NCBI GenBank assembly: GCA_026874595.1
Contig: CM049319.1
Location: 54,388,917-54,452,916, forward strand
DNA: 64,000 bases
Reading direction: 5' to 3'
Origin: Sipunculus nudus
Lineage: Eukaryota > Annelida > Sipuncula > Golfingiida > Sipunculidae
Both the position numbers and the translations under genes were made by a program. Below, in pieces: positions 24,152-36,896 of the stretch. How positions within the stretch are numbered: position 1 is the stretch's first letter; each line of letters opens with the position of its first letter. Under the pieces are notes generated by a model. The model saw only the letters and a program-made list of their open reading frames with translations. It made no database searches and was not told where the DNA came from.

Positions 24152-24159
24152 AACAGTGT

Positions 24160-26515
24160 TTTCAAATATTTAATATTCTATAAAAAAAAAGGGTTCCTGT
24201 TACAACGATCCAAGTTTGCTTTTATAGTCGTTTTTCATGTTTGCTTATTATTGTTGTAATTATAATTATTATTATTATTATATTTTGTTCTAGTATGTAA
24301 ACATTGTCCTGTTCTGTAATAATTAAAAATGATTTGTCATATATTTAAGTAAATTTTATTTATTTAATATCGATTTTATCAGTGAAAACATTACGGAGCA
24401 TCAACTTAAAATTTTTCATAGTATAATGAAAGAGTATACAATTAAATATATGTATAAACTAGCTCATCTTATTATTTGTTATTGTTCATGTCTAGACCAC
24501 AATTTCTTATAAAGGGACTTCAAATTCTTACATAACATCATTGAAATTCAATTAACCGTCTTATCATTGAGACTTAACCAGACCATATTATACAGGTTAC
24601 TGTGTGTAAATATTTAAATTCTGAGATATGTTAAGAAGATGTTGATAGAAATCCGGATACAACCGGACCAAAAAAATTATATCTTTACTTTCAGCAAAAG
24701 TTTGCTGGCCAACTTACATATTTCGTTAATAACAGCACCACGTATTTTCTGCTAGTTCAGCCGTTTAGCGAGGGCAGGGGTTTTATAGACACAACTTGCA
24801 GGTTCTGTTCGCTGACCATGTGGCCCCTACACCGCCCATAAAAACATGTTTATATTTGATCGGGCGGACACAGTTCAGGTTTTTAGATTAAGAAATGTTA
24901 TTTATCGCCAATATCACTTCCTATAAAGGTGAATTGATGAGCCCCAATCTGCCAGATGTCATTCGGCAGAAACGATATCAACCGTGCTCCCTGTCCATAT
25001 CCTATCGCTTCTGGATGAACTTGCCTCGTTTTGGAACCTGATACCGTGGAATCCTCGCCTCTTTGTGCAAATGTCTTTCCGCTGAAGAAAATAGATCTGC
25101 CAACTCGGATCACTGCTCGCCGGATTTCCGGGAGGTGTGTCATGGGTTTATGCTTCAACCCGTCCTAGAGATCATGTGACCCGGATACGTCAAGTCTTAT
25201 AATGTGCCTTTATTTGGCTGACAAATAACAGATCAGAATGTAAGTTACAGGAGGCCATCCGATGTCCCACAGAACTCGAGTCAGATATCTGACTCGGGGG
25301 TGGGGGCGCTTTGACGCGAATGATTGCTGATTTTAAAAATGAGTTGACCCAAAGGCGAGAGAGCGGTAATACGGGGCTGTGTAAATTTTCCCCGTATAAC
25401 AGCATCTGCAAAAGTTATGAAGTCTGGGTATCTTTTGTGCAAACTAAAAAAAAATTCTGATATTAAACTTTTTTTACCTAAGAGTTTGTTGCTTCTACGG
25501 TCAAACAAGGCCAAGAAAAATCAGAGCTTGAGTAACTCATTCTCTCACAACCCTAGAAAATGTGTTTCAGTTGTTCACAGATTATAAAAAAAATATAACT
25601 GATACTATCAATCTTGTGTGATAGTATGCAACACATGCATAAAACTAAAAAAAGGTTAAGCCATCATGCCTGATTGACTTAAAAAATATTGCTTTACCGT
25701 AGAGCCTTCCAGAGCAACTCAAGCCATTCACCACTCTATTTCAGGTCCCCGGCTTTGTGACCCATATACAGGTTAAAGCCGTGTCCCGCTCACAAACGAA
25801 TGCGTCTTTTTATTTAGGGTGGGGGGTCCTACGTGTTTAGACCGAGCAATAGGGACGAGTGCACCCAGCATGCTCAGGTGCGGTAAACACCCGGTTTGTT
25901 TGACGCAAGGCTGCACATTGGTAGGTAGCGTGAGCTGCCGCCATGTTACGTTAACAGTCCAAAATTCAGCAGATAAACATACTTCGACTAATAATAGTCA
26001 AGTTAACATTGAAAATATAAGCAGATGTCCTCACCAACACACGTATCAGAACGAGTCTTGATTTGTTAGAACTCATTTTTCATTCCTAGGATTTCATGTG
26101 AGCTACACATTCAACAGTACGCTCTTTATTTACACAGCGCTTTAACTATAGGCCTACTTCCTATATATGGTTGCTTCTTTAGAAGCGTAAGATTTCCGCG
26201 GCCTCGGGAGCGTAATTCAACAGGAACTAAGAAAGTTAAGTACATGTATATAACTATTACACCCCATTCTTAAGGATTTCTTATTTCTTTATTAATCTTT
26301 TTCTTTATCTTTCATTAACACATCTGGATTTGTGTTGGCTGTATGTGTGTATTCTTTATAATTTGTTTTCATTTAAAGGTCTTAAAACTCGGATCAAACG
26401 TGAATGATAACCTGGAATAGGTTTGAACTATACATTCAGACAGTTCTGATTCACATAATTTTAAGGATAACACATGAACAAATGATATAAGTTTTATAAA
26501 TTTGTAAGAAAAGCC
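24160..26515. other. Gene-free stretch, locally GC-richer
   Basis: 24890-25160 and 25250-25420 are less AT-rich than the background and hold 60-86-codon open frames on the minus strand without any recognisable domain. 25740-25815 carries a CCGTGTCCCGCTCACAAACGAATGCG patch that may be a SINE remnant. No supportable gene. Confidence 0.45.
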
Positions 26516-26529
26516 ATGTTAGGGGTAAG

Positions 26530-26860
26530 GCATACAAAAATGTTCATAACTCTTAAGCTTTTGATCTAGAACAAAAAATATCGATCCAGTTGTTGCTTTT
26601 CATGTCAATTAATATGATATATAAAATATGCAAATGGCGTAGGTCAGTATTGAGGTCTACAAAGGCCAAAAGGTCCTGAGACTTTCGTCTCGGCCAAAAT
26701 TGCCCTCTCTTAGTTTGTAGATAGATTAAATGGTCAAAATATGGCCCAAAATCGGTTTGTAACATACATTTAGAGTACTAGATATTATGCTAAGCCCATT
26801 CTAATGATGTAAATATGCAAGTTTAGTGTGTATTGAGGTCAGCATGGGTAATGAAATATT
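26530..26860 (-). repeat. Dispersed repeat family B, inverted copy
   Basis: On the minus strand it reads GACCTCAATACTGACC, GCATATTTTATATATCAT and a following AGAGTTATGA, the same series as the plus-strand copy at 28315-28470. Together with 27930-28130 it makes a cluster of three copies within 2 kb. Confidence 0.7.
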
Positions 26861-26929
26861 CAACTTGAGCAAATCTAGACAGTCGTGGTTCACCGGTACA
26901 TTATATGCTGAAAATAGGTCAAAGGGATA

Positions 26930-26933
26930 TATA

Positions 26934-27022
<89 letters not shown>
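26930..27022 (+). repeat. Compound microsatellite (TA)n-(GA)n
   Basis: About 28 TA units pass directly into about 18 GA units. A MITE-A start motif (AAAGGTGCC...CCTTTTGAAAA) follows immediately at 27033. Confidence 0.97.
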
Positions 27023-27024
<2 letters not shown>

Positions 27025-27032
27025 CAGGTACT

Positions 27033-27090
27033 TAAAGGTGCCAATTCAACTACCTTTTGAAAAATAAATTTTTGTCATTGTGGTAGCCAT
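27033..27090 (+). mobile_element. MITE family A, 5' tip fragment
   Basis: TTAAAGGTGCCAATTCAACT followed by ACCTTTTGAAAAA matches the 5' tip of the copy at 30792. Similarity then stops. Confidence 0.55.
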
Positions 27091-27929
27091 ATTAACAGCC
27101 ATTTTGGACTCTCAATTATTTCCTTTCATTTGAAATATAAAACATCGGTCAAAAGTCTGCTGATAAATAATGCAATATTTAATTAGCAATAACATGGTAT
27201 GCAAGACATTTTAAAGGGAAGATCATTCTGCACCACCACCACATTGGTCACCATTTTAAATGGATTTTACATAATGCTGCCCCATAGTTATTCTGTCCAA
27301 ATTAAAAATGTGCTTATGAGCAATGTGGGGATCAAAACGTTTTGTTTGATTAAGTTATGTTGAGGGCCATGACGCGCAAATTTGGTCTCCATCTTATTGA
27401 AAATACAATCCCCTTCACTTAAGCATGTACGTGAATAGAGCAGTCCATCCATGAATCAGACACAATACTAATTCCGGTACCTGAACAGCAAGTAGTTTAC
27501 AGTTAATGATCCAGAGTGACCTTATTCATACTGGAACAATTATTGGTTCAGTATAGTATCATCTATAAAATTCTTTTCCTGTGTGCTTCTGTGACGTCAA
27601 AAAATATAATGAAAGGAAATTTCTTTACCACATGGTAGGCGTCATAATTACCTTCTGATACTGAAACTTGATTACTAAAACAACTCTGATGTAAGCAGTT
27701 ACCTGGTATATGTAAACCTCAGAATAAAAATGTTGTGTCTATTTTTGATTTTACAAAGCAACAATCCCATGCGCTTCTTTTCTTAACATTTAAAATGTGT
27801 TAAAAGACACTTTAGGGTATTGAAAAAATACTTTCGTTTAGCCCATGGTAGTTCATAAGCCCCTTATAATGTATACTCCACCTATACTGCCAACATACAA
27901 AGTTCTGATGAATCACTAGTTTCTATATA

Positions 27930-28130
27930 GCTATAGTTTTTCCCGTTTGACCCCTGCTGACCTCAGTATTGACATATATAATACTTCATATATCTCATAA
28001 ACATAAATAATATTTCCTCTATCAGCTTAACTGGTATGACCAAAAAAATCAAATATTTGGTGGGTACATTATTAATTTATGTCATAGACTTTTGGAGTTA
28101 CGAGTATTTTAATTAACCAGACATCTGAAA
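27930..28130 (+). repeat. Dispersed repeat family B, copy 2
   Basis: TTTGACCCCTGCTGACCTCA, GTATTGACATAT, TATATCTCAT and, further on, TTTTGGAGTTACGAGTATTT match the order seen in copy 3. Confidence 0.7.
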
Positions 28131-28314
28131 AGTTGTTTCTGGAAAAAAATATTTAACGTTGCAACACGTCAATGTCGGTTTGATTACGTTCATTTATTTT
28201 GAGTTATTCTTACACACGTGATCCAGAACCTATTCCAGGCCATTAATTGACCATTTGATCTAATTCCTCCATGCAGAAGAAAATGAGTCGCAAGTTTCTC
28301 AGTTTTTGGCATGG

Positions 28315-28470
28315 GGAAATATCATGACCTTTTGACCCCTGTTGACCTCAATATTGACATTTTTGCATATTTTATATATCATCTGATAAATGCAACAAGC
28401 TGGTGGATTTGTTATTCTGAGTTAAACAGTTATGGAGTTATGATTATTTTAATTTCCTCTATCCCTAAAA
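28315..28470 (+). repeat. Dispersed repeat family B, copy 3
   Basis: TTTTGACCCCTGTTGACCTC, AATATTGACATTTTTGCATA, TATATATCATCTGATAAATG and GTTATGGAGTTATGATTATT. The unit recurs ~380 bp after copy 2. Non-coding; the open frame across it is incidental. Confidence 0.7.
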
Positions 28471-30385
28471 TGGGTGACGGAATCTTCAGTTATTATAGTG
28501 TGAAACACAACCCGGAACCACTAGTGAGTCCCAGTTAATTTAATGTTAACATCCTTAATTTCAAATTATAGACTCACAGCAATAAAAAATACTAGTAGAT
28601 TTACCTAATTGATAGGGGGAGTCTATATATGTGGGTATCCCCAGCCCACGGACTAATTCTTTAATTAGCCTGTCCCGACTATCACTTGTAGGCGGGGGCG
28701 CTGTTGCACTTTACATCTCAGAATACGATCTAAACACCGTGATTTATCAAAATCACATTTAATTGAGCAAATAAATACATCTCAGATCGTCTAACCACCT
28801 GCATAATGATTTATTTGTCAGCATTCTCGTACATATAATCAAAAGGCAAGTAGATATAAGCATGCTTTAAAAAGTGCAATAACCTGTCATTGCAAGGGAT
28901 TAAGTCCGCTTTTCGTGTTAATAAAGACACCCAAATTATATTGTTTCCGAACCTGCAGCAAAAAAGATTGATTTATTGGCTACAGACATTTCCCAAGGGG
29001 CACAAAATGATTCCGACCCTGGACTTGTTAAAATGTTCTGTCTTTGGTTTCATAATTTATATGCCAGGGAACGCTGGAAGAAATCTAATCCATTATGTTG
29101 CATTTGTGTAGATCGTGACATAGACAGCCGCTGTTCTTTGCTATAAAGCTTTGATAAAATGTGATCAGAGAACTACGTTATCCCATAGGAATGAAAGAAT
29201 AACGCATAAATGATGTTTGATCTGACAAGACCTCTATGAAACTCGCACTATACCCACCATTATGACGTCATTGGTGACGCAATTTGAAGTTTGTTGTCAT
29301 GGCAACAATGGCTTCTCTGCACCTCCCTTGCAACTGTTTTTTTTTTAATAATAAAACCAATTCCTTTCATCAGGTCGGGCCAGTGATCTCTACTGCCTTT
29401 CATATCTAATAAACCAGAAGAGATATTTTGTACTGTAGGTGGAGTTCAAGCCTGGATTAGGCATTTAAATAGACGATTTTTTTCCAATTCAATTTTTATC
29501 GTTTTATCTTTGGATAATTTCAAGCCGAGTACAGAAACTCCATAGAAACGCTGAAAGGTGTCAGGGTTACATTTTTTTAAAATAATAAATATAAAAGTTA
29601 TATATAATATATTATATTATTATTATTATTTTCATAGAATGCAAGGACACGTGTTTGGTGGGTTACAGGGGGCCATATCATTAAAAATTGCAATCCGCAA
29701 AACTTGTATATATTAATAAAGATATGTTAACATGTTGCACTATTCCTAAAAATAACAATAGACTGCAATCTTTTATATATGAAGAAAATACCGACATAAA
29801 CATCATTACATGACATCATTCTATGACGACAATCAGGTACCCAGTCGTTTAACACTCAAGAAAAATTCTGCATGCAGGTTTTAAAAATTGTGCATAGATT
29901 TGAAGGGATACTTTAGACCAAAATTGTTACAATATTGTTTATATTATAAGTGATTTCTGTTTTAATTTACACAAGACATGGTGGACAACAAAAGCTCATC
30001 CCTTTGGTATATACATATCCCCGACAGTCTCGCTTCTTTGAATATAAGTACTTTTTTTCATTACACAAACACATGTACAAAAACAACCAAAGGTTAAAAC
30101 ACATAAATGACACATGACATAATGCGTAAACAAACACATACAAACAATATATATCCAGTAAATATCAATCCAAATACCAATAAGAAAATAGATTTTAAAG
30201 CCTGCTTATAGAAAAAAACCATTATTTGTTATTATTCTATATTCGCATATTTTCGTGTATACCCTTAGCCCATCATATACATACATATACATTGTTCATA
30301 CATACATATTTACATATATAAATTAATCTAATGGTTTACTGCAATAAACAAATGCTATAGTGCTCTATGGTATGACACCAGAGCT

Positions 30386-30432
<47 letters not shown>

Positions 30433-30790
30433 TTATGCATCTACATAGTTTTATATTTCTCTATATACACACATTACATCGAAATACCAATATACCAGTT
30501 TATCTCTACATATGATTTCTGTATAAAGAGAATAATTCTTGCACACTAAAGAATCAACTACATTTATATGTGAAAAAAAAGGGTCAATAAAATCTTGGAA
30601 GGAAACTTAGTACTGGCCCCCTCCCCCGAAATGGGTTCTATAAATTATTATTACACTCTATTGAGAATAAGGGGGTTGAGGTGTATAAATGGTATATTGC
30701 TTTAAAGGAACTTTGGGGAGTGAGTGTTGAAGCCCCCGTCTCCCACATTGCTAAGGGAAATTGCGGCCCTGAGCCAACGTTATGTAATAT
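28471..30790. other. Gene-free stretch; (TA)n array
   Basis: AT-rich with a (TA)n array at 30390-30428 and a TTATTA patch at 29600-29630. A CCATTATGACGTCATTGGTGACGC sub-region at 29260 carries a TGACGTCA (CRE-like) palindrome, not tied to any gene I can identify. Confidence 0.5.
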
Positions 30791-30791
30791 A

Positions 30792-31055
30792 TTAAAGGTG
30801 CCAAATCACCTGCCTTTTGAAAAAAATGAAATTTCTGGCTTCCTCTGTGAATATATTAGTGATCTAAGGGTAATTTTGGTCGTGTAAAGTTTTTATACGG
30901 CTTCCGTGAAGGATGTGTGAACTTGTTTATCAACAACATGTTTGTAAACACAGCAATTTCGACAAACCTGAAAAACATATAACCTAGGGTGGTATGAATT
31001 AAGGTCACTTGTTGCAAAACGCCATTTGCAAAGCTCTGGCTTATCTGTACCCTTG
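30792..31055 (+). mobile_element. MITE family A, 5' part
   Basis: Starts TTAAAGGTGCCAAATCACCT and follows the full copy through GTGAATATATTAGTGATCTA, TGTGTGAACTTGTTTATCAA, TTTGTAAACACAGCAAT and CAAAGCTCTGGCTTATCTG, then diverges. A 3' end was not found. Confidence 0.85.
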
Positions 31056-34000
31056 CAGTACATTCCCCCGTATAGCTTGTATCATGACTCAAGTTAGGCT
31101 CACAGCCAATTATATAATGGCTATACTGTGTCGTGTTTTCAGGGCAAGCATACTTACACAAGCTGACATGGCGGCAATAATCCAGGTGGTTCTCAGTGTT
31201 CCCTGGGTATGATAGTCGCTCTCTCAAAGTAAAATTTACTTGATGACTGCTCTATTTGTGTTTGCCACACGTCAAGTAGATGTTACAAGTTCTTTCAGTC
31301 TCTCAGCAGGTATCCCCAGGCCGGATTTTGACGGAGTAGTTAACGAAAGCAGACGACAACACCTAACAAATAGGCTGTAATACTCTCATATATTACAGTG
31401 TTACAATGGCACAGTCGAGACGACGACCAAGTTGGTCTAATCTTTAAGTAATTAGTGGCCGAGGTCACATACAAACAGCCATGGTAACAATAGAAACCCG
31501 AGGCACTCCTTTATGGGAGATACATAGAAACGCCTACAATGAAGTCACACTTTACATGGCTAAATTTTCCAGAGACCATGCATACCCTTTCATCATCCCT
31601 TAATAATATATTGTTACGTCCTTACGTAGACATTTCTTATTTCTCAGGCAAACCTTCATCTGTTAAAGCCCTACAGCTAACTCATTATCTGTCACACAAG
31701 TTGGCAATATACCACATTACCATATTTTGATATAATATACTAGTTTAATACATACTGAATATAGCTTTTACAAATACTTTATTATACAATGACTTACATT
31801 GAATGAAAAACAAAATAACTGATCTGGGATTGGTGTCCATATATCACCCGTTATTCCAAATTGTATAATTAAATAATCACAGAGTCCAATAATAAAAGGC
31901 ACTGAAAGCATTATCTTCTCAAGAGGTTCTTCGTCTTCTTTGATCACTTCACTTCAGCGTATAAAAGTTCGCGATATCTATATATAATTCACTTCTTTAT
32001 ATTTCTTCTCTTCTTTCAATGTTCTTTCACAATTTTTTTCAATTTTAATCAGTCTTACATTAATATGTTAGCGCTTACGTAACTTTTCTTTTCTGGTCAC
32101 TTTATTAATCTTCTTGTTACTGTCGGAGCTCAGATGGAAGATGCCCATTTGCACATCATGTGAGCTCATATTACATAGACTTGTCACTCATGATTATCTT
32201 TGTTTCAGTGTTTTAAATCATGTGTGTGTACATTTGTGATTTTTTCTTTTTGTATAACAGAATTTTCTTTGTTTGAATCCATGAGCATGAGGGTTCACTC
32301 ATGTTCCCTTGCATAAAAGTCTTTTTCGCGTTTCCGCGTTTAATATAAAACACCCCCCCCCCCCCCACCCACCCACTACTCCGAAGGACAGGTAAGCATT
32401 TCCTTATTCATATTTGTTGATTACTTAATTCATAATTGGGTAAAACATGTTTTTTTAAGAAACACTCAGTGTGATTCGTCCCCGAGAGGTAGCGTTGGTG
32501 AGGTGGAAAGGGTCTATTGCACAAATCTAGTGTTATATTATGTTTGAAGTTCATTCTAGATTGAAGATTATTATTGTTATTATTATTATTATTATTGTAT
32601 TTATAAATGACTCAGGGAAACATTTATTATAATATCAATGACTAATATATTGTGGAAACAAACCTATTGACAAGGCTGAAAGAAAAAAATATTAAATGGA
32701 TATCACTGTAAATACATAAACACTGAAAAAGTGCTGGACAAAATAATGAAAGAAACTGCTGTTTTCTTTCTAGGCATAATAATTGTCCATCTGAATGTTT
32801 GCCCAAAAGTTAAAAATCAGAGTGAATGAAAAAATGCAACTGGGAAGACTGATAGAAATCCCATAATTATGTACAATAAAACAGCAGTTTATCAGACAGA
32901 ACCTTCACCAAGTTGTCGGAACTACTGAAATTAACTGCTTCACCTCTATAATTCACAATTCACTAGGGGGAGACGGAAATGTCCTTTTATGGCTTCACAT
33001 TCGCGTGGTTAAAGTTTCGCGATTTTATTTCAGTGTTTCGCGGGGATTCATTTTCACGATCTCACAATACAAAAGACCTATATATAGAGTATAACCTTAA
33101 TTATGTGAATTTATTATATCAAATATTATATATATGCACAATAATATTGTTCGTTAATGGCATACAATTGAAAAGATATAATCAGATTTGAAATATTAAT
33201 CTTTGAACATACACGATTTATTTTTATTCATAATGACAACCTTGCTATTTTCAGCTCTGCCTTCGACGTTGAGCCCTATTTCTCGCGAATAACGAGAATA
33301 TCGCGAACTTGAAACCCTCACGAATTAAAAGGCTACCATCTAGTATTCAGAGGACAGAGGCAACGTGAGTGTCAGACTGACGAGGTTTTCTCTACCTTGC
33401 CGCCGTATGTAGGTGGTTCGCCAATTCCTTAACCAACACTTCGTAAGTAATCGGATAACAGACAACAAAAGAGAGCTTAAAAGCATCTTAGGCTTCCAAT
33501 TGTGGCTGAATTGTTATAAAGGTCAATCGCATATAATGTGAAGCAAGCTTTCGTCATTTTATTTGGCTGACTTTGTCTGAATTTAGGGTATCTGCGTTGA
33601 TTTTTAAATCTTACAAAGAACCTATTTTTAATAAATAAATCTGGTTATCTGTTTGAAATAAAATACATTGTATATTTCCGGTCCTTTAAAATGACTAGGT
33701 AGATTTTATCTTTGATATATATGCATATGCCCCTCCCCCAACCCCTTTAGCTTTCATTTTTTTTTGTGCTGCCTTGCATACTTCGAACGTTCATTAGCAT
33801 TGCATCGATAAATGTCATAAGAGATTAATTTATATCAAATTTGTCTTCTTCCTAACCATTTTTCCCACAATACCCCCCAGTTTCAACAATTATCTTTTTT
33901 AAGAGAATGCAAAGCAACCCAGTGGCTTAAATCGTAGGGTTACCTCTTGGACATTGGACTGTCAGACGTACCTCACATCTTTTTCATTACAATACGTTTT

Positions 34001-34190
34001 GTTACAGTTTATATTATAAAATGTAAATGGTTATCTTTAATGTATTTGTTATAAAGTTTTTTTAAACATTAATTAAATTTCTAAATGACTCTTTTGGTTG
34101 AAGGTTTTCTTATTTTTAGCCATAACCATTGTACGTAGGTCTGCACACGTCTACCCCTTCATCAAAATGGAAGAGCCTCCTGCTATGTAC
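31056..34190. other. Gene-free stretch; poly-C run
   Basis: AT-rich; poly-C/CCCA tract at 32346-32372, TTATTA run at 32570-32597. Several 60-70-codon open frames with no recognisable domain. Nothing else identified. Confidence 0.5.
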
Positions 34191-34194
34191 TGGA

Positions 34195-34314
34195 TATAGC
34201 CCAATGAAATATTATGCAAGCCGTGAGGTTTGCGAGGCTTGTGTCACATGGCAGGCGAGCCGTTTAGGCCGTTTAGCAAATCTCATGGCTTGCTTTACAT
34301 TTCATTGGGCTATA
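34195..34314. mobile_element. Foldback hairpin element (~120 bp)
   Basis: TATAGCCCAATGAAAT at the left is repeated exactly in inverse at the right (ATTTCATTGGGCTATA). The stem continues for ~40 bp with few mismatches (GCAAGCCGTGAGGTTTGC against GCAAGCCATGAGATTTGC). The ends leave TA on both sides, compatible with Tc1/mariner-type insertion. The 107-codon open frame spanning it follows from the repeat. Confidence 0.8.
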
Positions 34315-34789
34315 ACTGATATGTGCCACATGCCCCGACTCTTTGGTCGAAGGTCACGCGTGTCATTATTTTGGCAACGCACCAGTTTTTTGCCATATTT
34401 GGAAAGTCGCCATGCAACTTCACTTGCATGGTCACTTTTCATGACCCTGTGATGCACGTAGATTAGAACGTACAGTTAGATAAAAAGTAAAAAAGCCGCA
34501 TGTCGGACAATGAATGCATATATATATACATAAATATCTACATCTATAAAACATCTATCTGTGTCAAGACACAATAGGACAGAAATGTTTTATTTGTAAG
34601 TATTTTTCTGTAGCAGTTAAAGTTATTGAGCATAATCTTTCTAACAAATAAAACCCATCAGGTAGAAAGCTGCAGAATATCCTGTCCAAGAAGATCATTT
34701 TCTTATTCTATTCTGCTGCAAATAAAGAGGTCATAGCCTTTTTTTATGAAACTATTATCTAAGACCAGAAATCTAAATTCTAATGAATG

Positions 34790-34965
34790 CAAGCCCGCCT
34801 CTGCCATTCACTTATTCGGCCCATATTCCAAGGATCATTCGTGCATCAGAGACTGTTCATTTGTGAATATTCCTTGATGATGTTCCTGGATCCATGTCAT
34901 GTGCCCGACCCACACCAAACTTTAATCGATTCTTGATTTTCCCATTCCCGCATTATTTGCTCACG
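34790..34965 (-). repeat. Dispersed repeat, inverted copy (family H)
   Basis: GCCCGCCTCTGCCATTCACT, TTATTCGGCCCATAT, TTGTGAATATTCC.TGATGA and CCACACCAAACTTTAATCGA are shared with 37085-37225. A plus-strand relative occurs at 52800-52975 (TTTTGATGAAATTTTCGG ... TGGCGGAGGTCTGCG). It may form the left arm of a larger foldback that ends at 35510 with GCTGGCGGAGGC. Confidence 0.6.
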
Positions 34966-35043
34966 CAGCGGTTGTACACTGGAGTCGTCTCAGATCTCCT
35001 TTTTTATAATTTTACCGCTGCTTTTTATGGCAAGGTTCTCTGG

Positions 35044-35328
35044 GTTAAAACACCAGGGTGCACACAGAGCAAAGAATTGTATTCAGATCAATGAGGGCTT
35101 GGTATCGCATTGTGCATTCAGCTCCAAATTTTAAACATGAGACACTCGATCTTATCGGTATTATAACACCGGGGACACCCGCTCTCCTTAATCTGTTTCT
35201 TGGCCCTGTGCCAGAACCGGTGTAATCAGAACGGTGAGACCGGTTGTCGCATGTTTAAAATTTGGAGCTGGAGGCACAATGCGATACCACTCTCTCTACA
35301 ATTCTTTGTTCTGTGCGCTAAGTTAAAA
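35044..35328. mobile_element. Foldback element with ~115-bp arms
   Basis: The left arm (GTTAAAACACC, GAGCAAAGAATTGTA, GGTATCGCATTGTGCATTCA, GCTCCAAATTTTAAACATG) is repeated in inverse order on the right (CATGTTTAAAATTTGGAGC, GGCACAATGCGATACCAC, TACAATTCTTTGTTC, AGTTAAAAC), with a loop of ~40 bp. Non-coding. It sits inside the larger 34.79-35.51-kb repeat. Confidence 0.85.
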
Positions 35329-35375
35329 CAAAAGGAAGGCCAGGGACGTATGAAGTGTATAAGCGCTTGCACGAG

Positions 35376-35510
35376 GAGCGTAATTCCCGAAATGACCTGA
35401 AAATTTCATGAGATTCCGTTCATAGTTGTTTGAGTTATGTTGTGAATAAACACACAAACAAACGAACGGTTATATATATGAACGCATACCTTGCTGGCGG
35501 AGGCAAAACA
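35376..35510 (+). repeat. Dispersed repeat tail (family H, plus orientation)
   Basis: CCTGAAAATTTCATGAGATT, GTTTGAGTTATG, CAAACAAACGAACG and GCTGGCGGAGGC are in the order of the inverse of the left arm at 34.79 kb. Confidence 0.5.
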
Positions 35511-35549
35511 AAAAAAAAAAAACAGGTGGACACAGGTTGAAGGAATGGA

Positions 35550-36240
35550 TTATAGATATAAACCGACGTAGTGTCGTCACTCTTTAGCTCGACTTGGAAC
35601 TATTTCCCAGTTCACCGGCGTGAAGAAAACGCCTCAGAGAGGGTTTCAAAGACAGGGCAAGTGTAAGGGAGCCATGACTGGCGTTGCTTGTCATGACAGC
35701 GGAGAAGCACCTTGAGCTGACCCAGACTACTTTTCAGGTTCAATGATCCGCCCCTTAGACCTCCTAAAGACCCCTTAAGTGAAGGTATACGATGCAATCA
35801 ACTGGGTCCAGTTTCTGGCCAGGTTGATTAAGACGCCAAGCAGTGATCAAAAGATGCTGCGACTCAACCTGTTTCATGATTTCGTCACGTCGCGTTCATA
35901 ATTCAATTACAAGACCACCGTATCGCTCATCCCGTCCGTCTCGCCGGATTCACAGGGGCGTCATTGACGGACTAAAAGGTTAATCGAACCCGTCCTCTGA
36001 CGCCAACACCTGCGGCTTGATACCCAACCCCCACTGGTATACAGTTGTAGTGACTGAACTGGTCCGGAAAGCACGTTTATTTAAGAGCTAAGAGTCCGGG
36101 AATTAAGGCTCAAATTGAGACCGACGGGATCATAATGAACTCCGATCGCTTCATCAGTCTCCGTTAACGGACCAGGCGAAGCCGTCGTGGAGTTAACTAG
36201 CACATATTGCCCACGGAGTTAAACATTGTTTATTGTCTGC
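35550..36240. other. GC-richer island without a recognised gene
   Basis: About 0.7 kb that is visibly less AT-rich than its flanks and free of microsatellites or known repeat families. A 61-codon open frame on the minus strand (35612-35797) has no recognisable domain. Could be a promoter, a non-coding exon or an unrecognised element. Confidence 0.4.
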
Positions 36241-36715
36241 TCTCCTTATTTTTGTTTTTATTCCCATTTTTAGTAGAGGAAGCTATACATGAGTATAAAC
36301 AAAAGTTTTATGATGATCGATATATTCAAGCAGGTATACGATAATTCAAGCAGGTTTAGCATTGCTTACATGTATTTTGTCATAGATTTGTTTGTGTGTG
36401 TTGGATCAATATCAAATAATATATAAATATATATTTCATAAAATAAAAAGAGATTAAGGACTAATATTGGATATGATATATACGAATAGTTTATTAACAT
36501 AGGTACATTTCCGATATGTGTGCACCGGCGTATAGAAAAGCACAGGATAAATGATATACGTCTGTCTGGTTGACTGACTTCGAGAGAGAAACCTGTATAT
36601 TTGTACATCATGCATGCTCATTATTATATTTTCTTACTTACATTTTAACAAGAAGGATAAAACGGTTGCCACTCCCGACACAACAACCCCTTAAGCTGTA
36701 TTTTTGGAACCAAAA

Positions 36716-36896
36716 AAAGTGAACCCTGTGAAATAAGACCGACCGTTATACGGAACAAAAGTGGTCTTAATTCTCAGGTGGTATCATTAGACAGGTCAGA
36801 TATAACCCATGTGAATGTGGTCGGTGCACTCAAGGGTGGTCTTAATAGGCAGGTGGTTTTATAAGACAGGTGGTCTTTCAGACTTGTTCCACTGTA
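36716..36896 (+). repeat. Dispersed repeat family D, copy 1
   Basis: Carries spaced copies of GGTCTTA: GTGGTCTTAATTCTCAGGTG, GGTGGTCTTAATAGGCAGGT and TAAGACAGGTGGTCTTTCAG, ending TTGTTCCACTGTATG. The same plan is seen at 51640-51775. Confidence 0.75.

Noticed and set aside
24898-25158. 86-codon minus-strand open frame, GC-richer than its flanks
   Set aside because: No recognisable domain, no clear splice sites and no neighbour to link it to; left unannotated though it could be an exon.
34129-34452. 107-codon open frame
   Set aside because: Most of it is a 120-bp foldback hairpin, so it is unlikely to be a gene.
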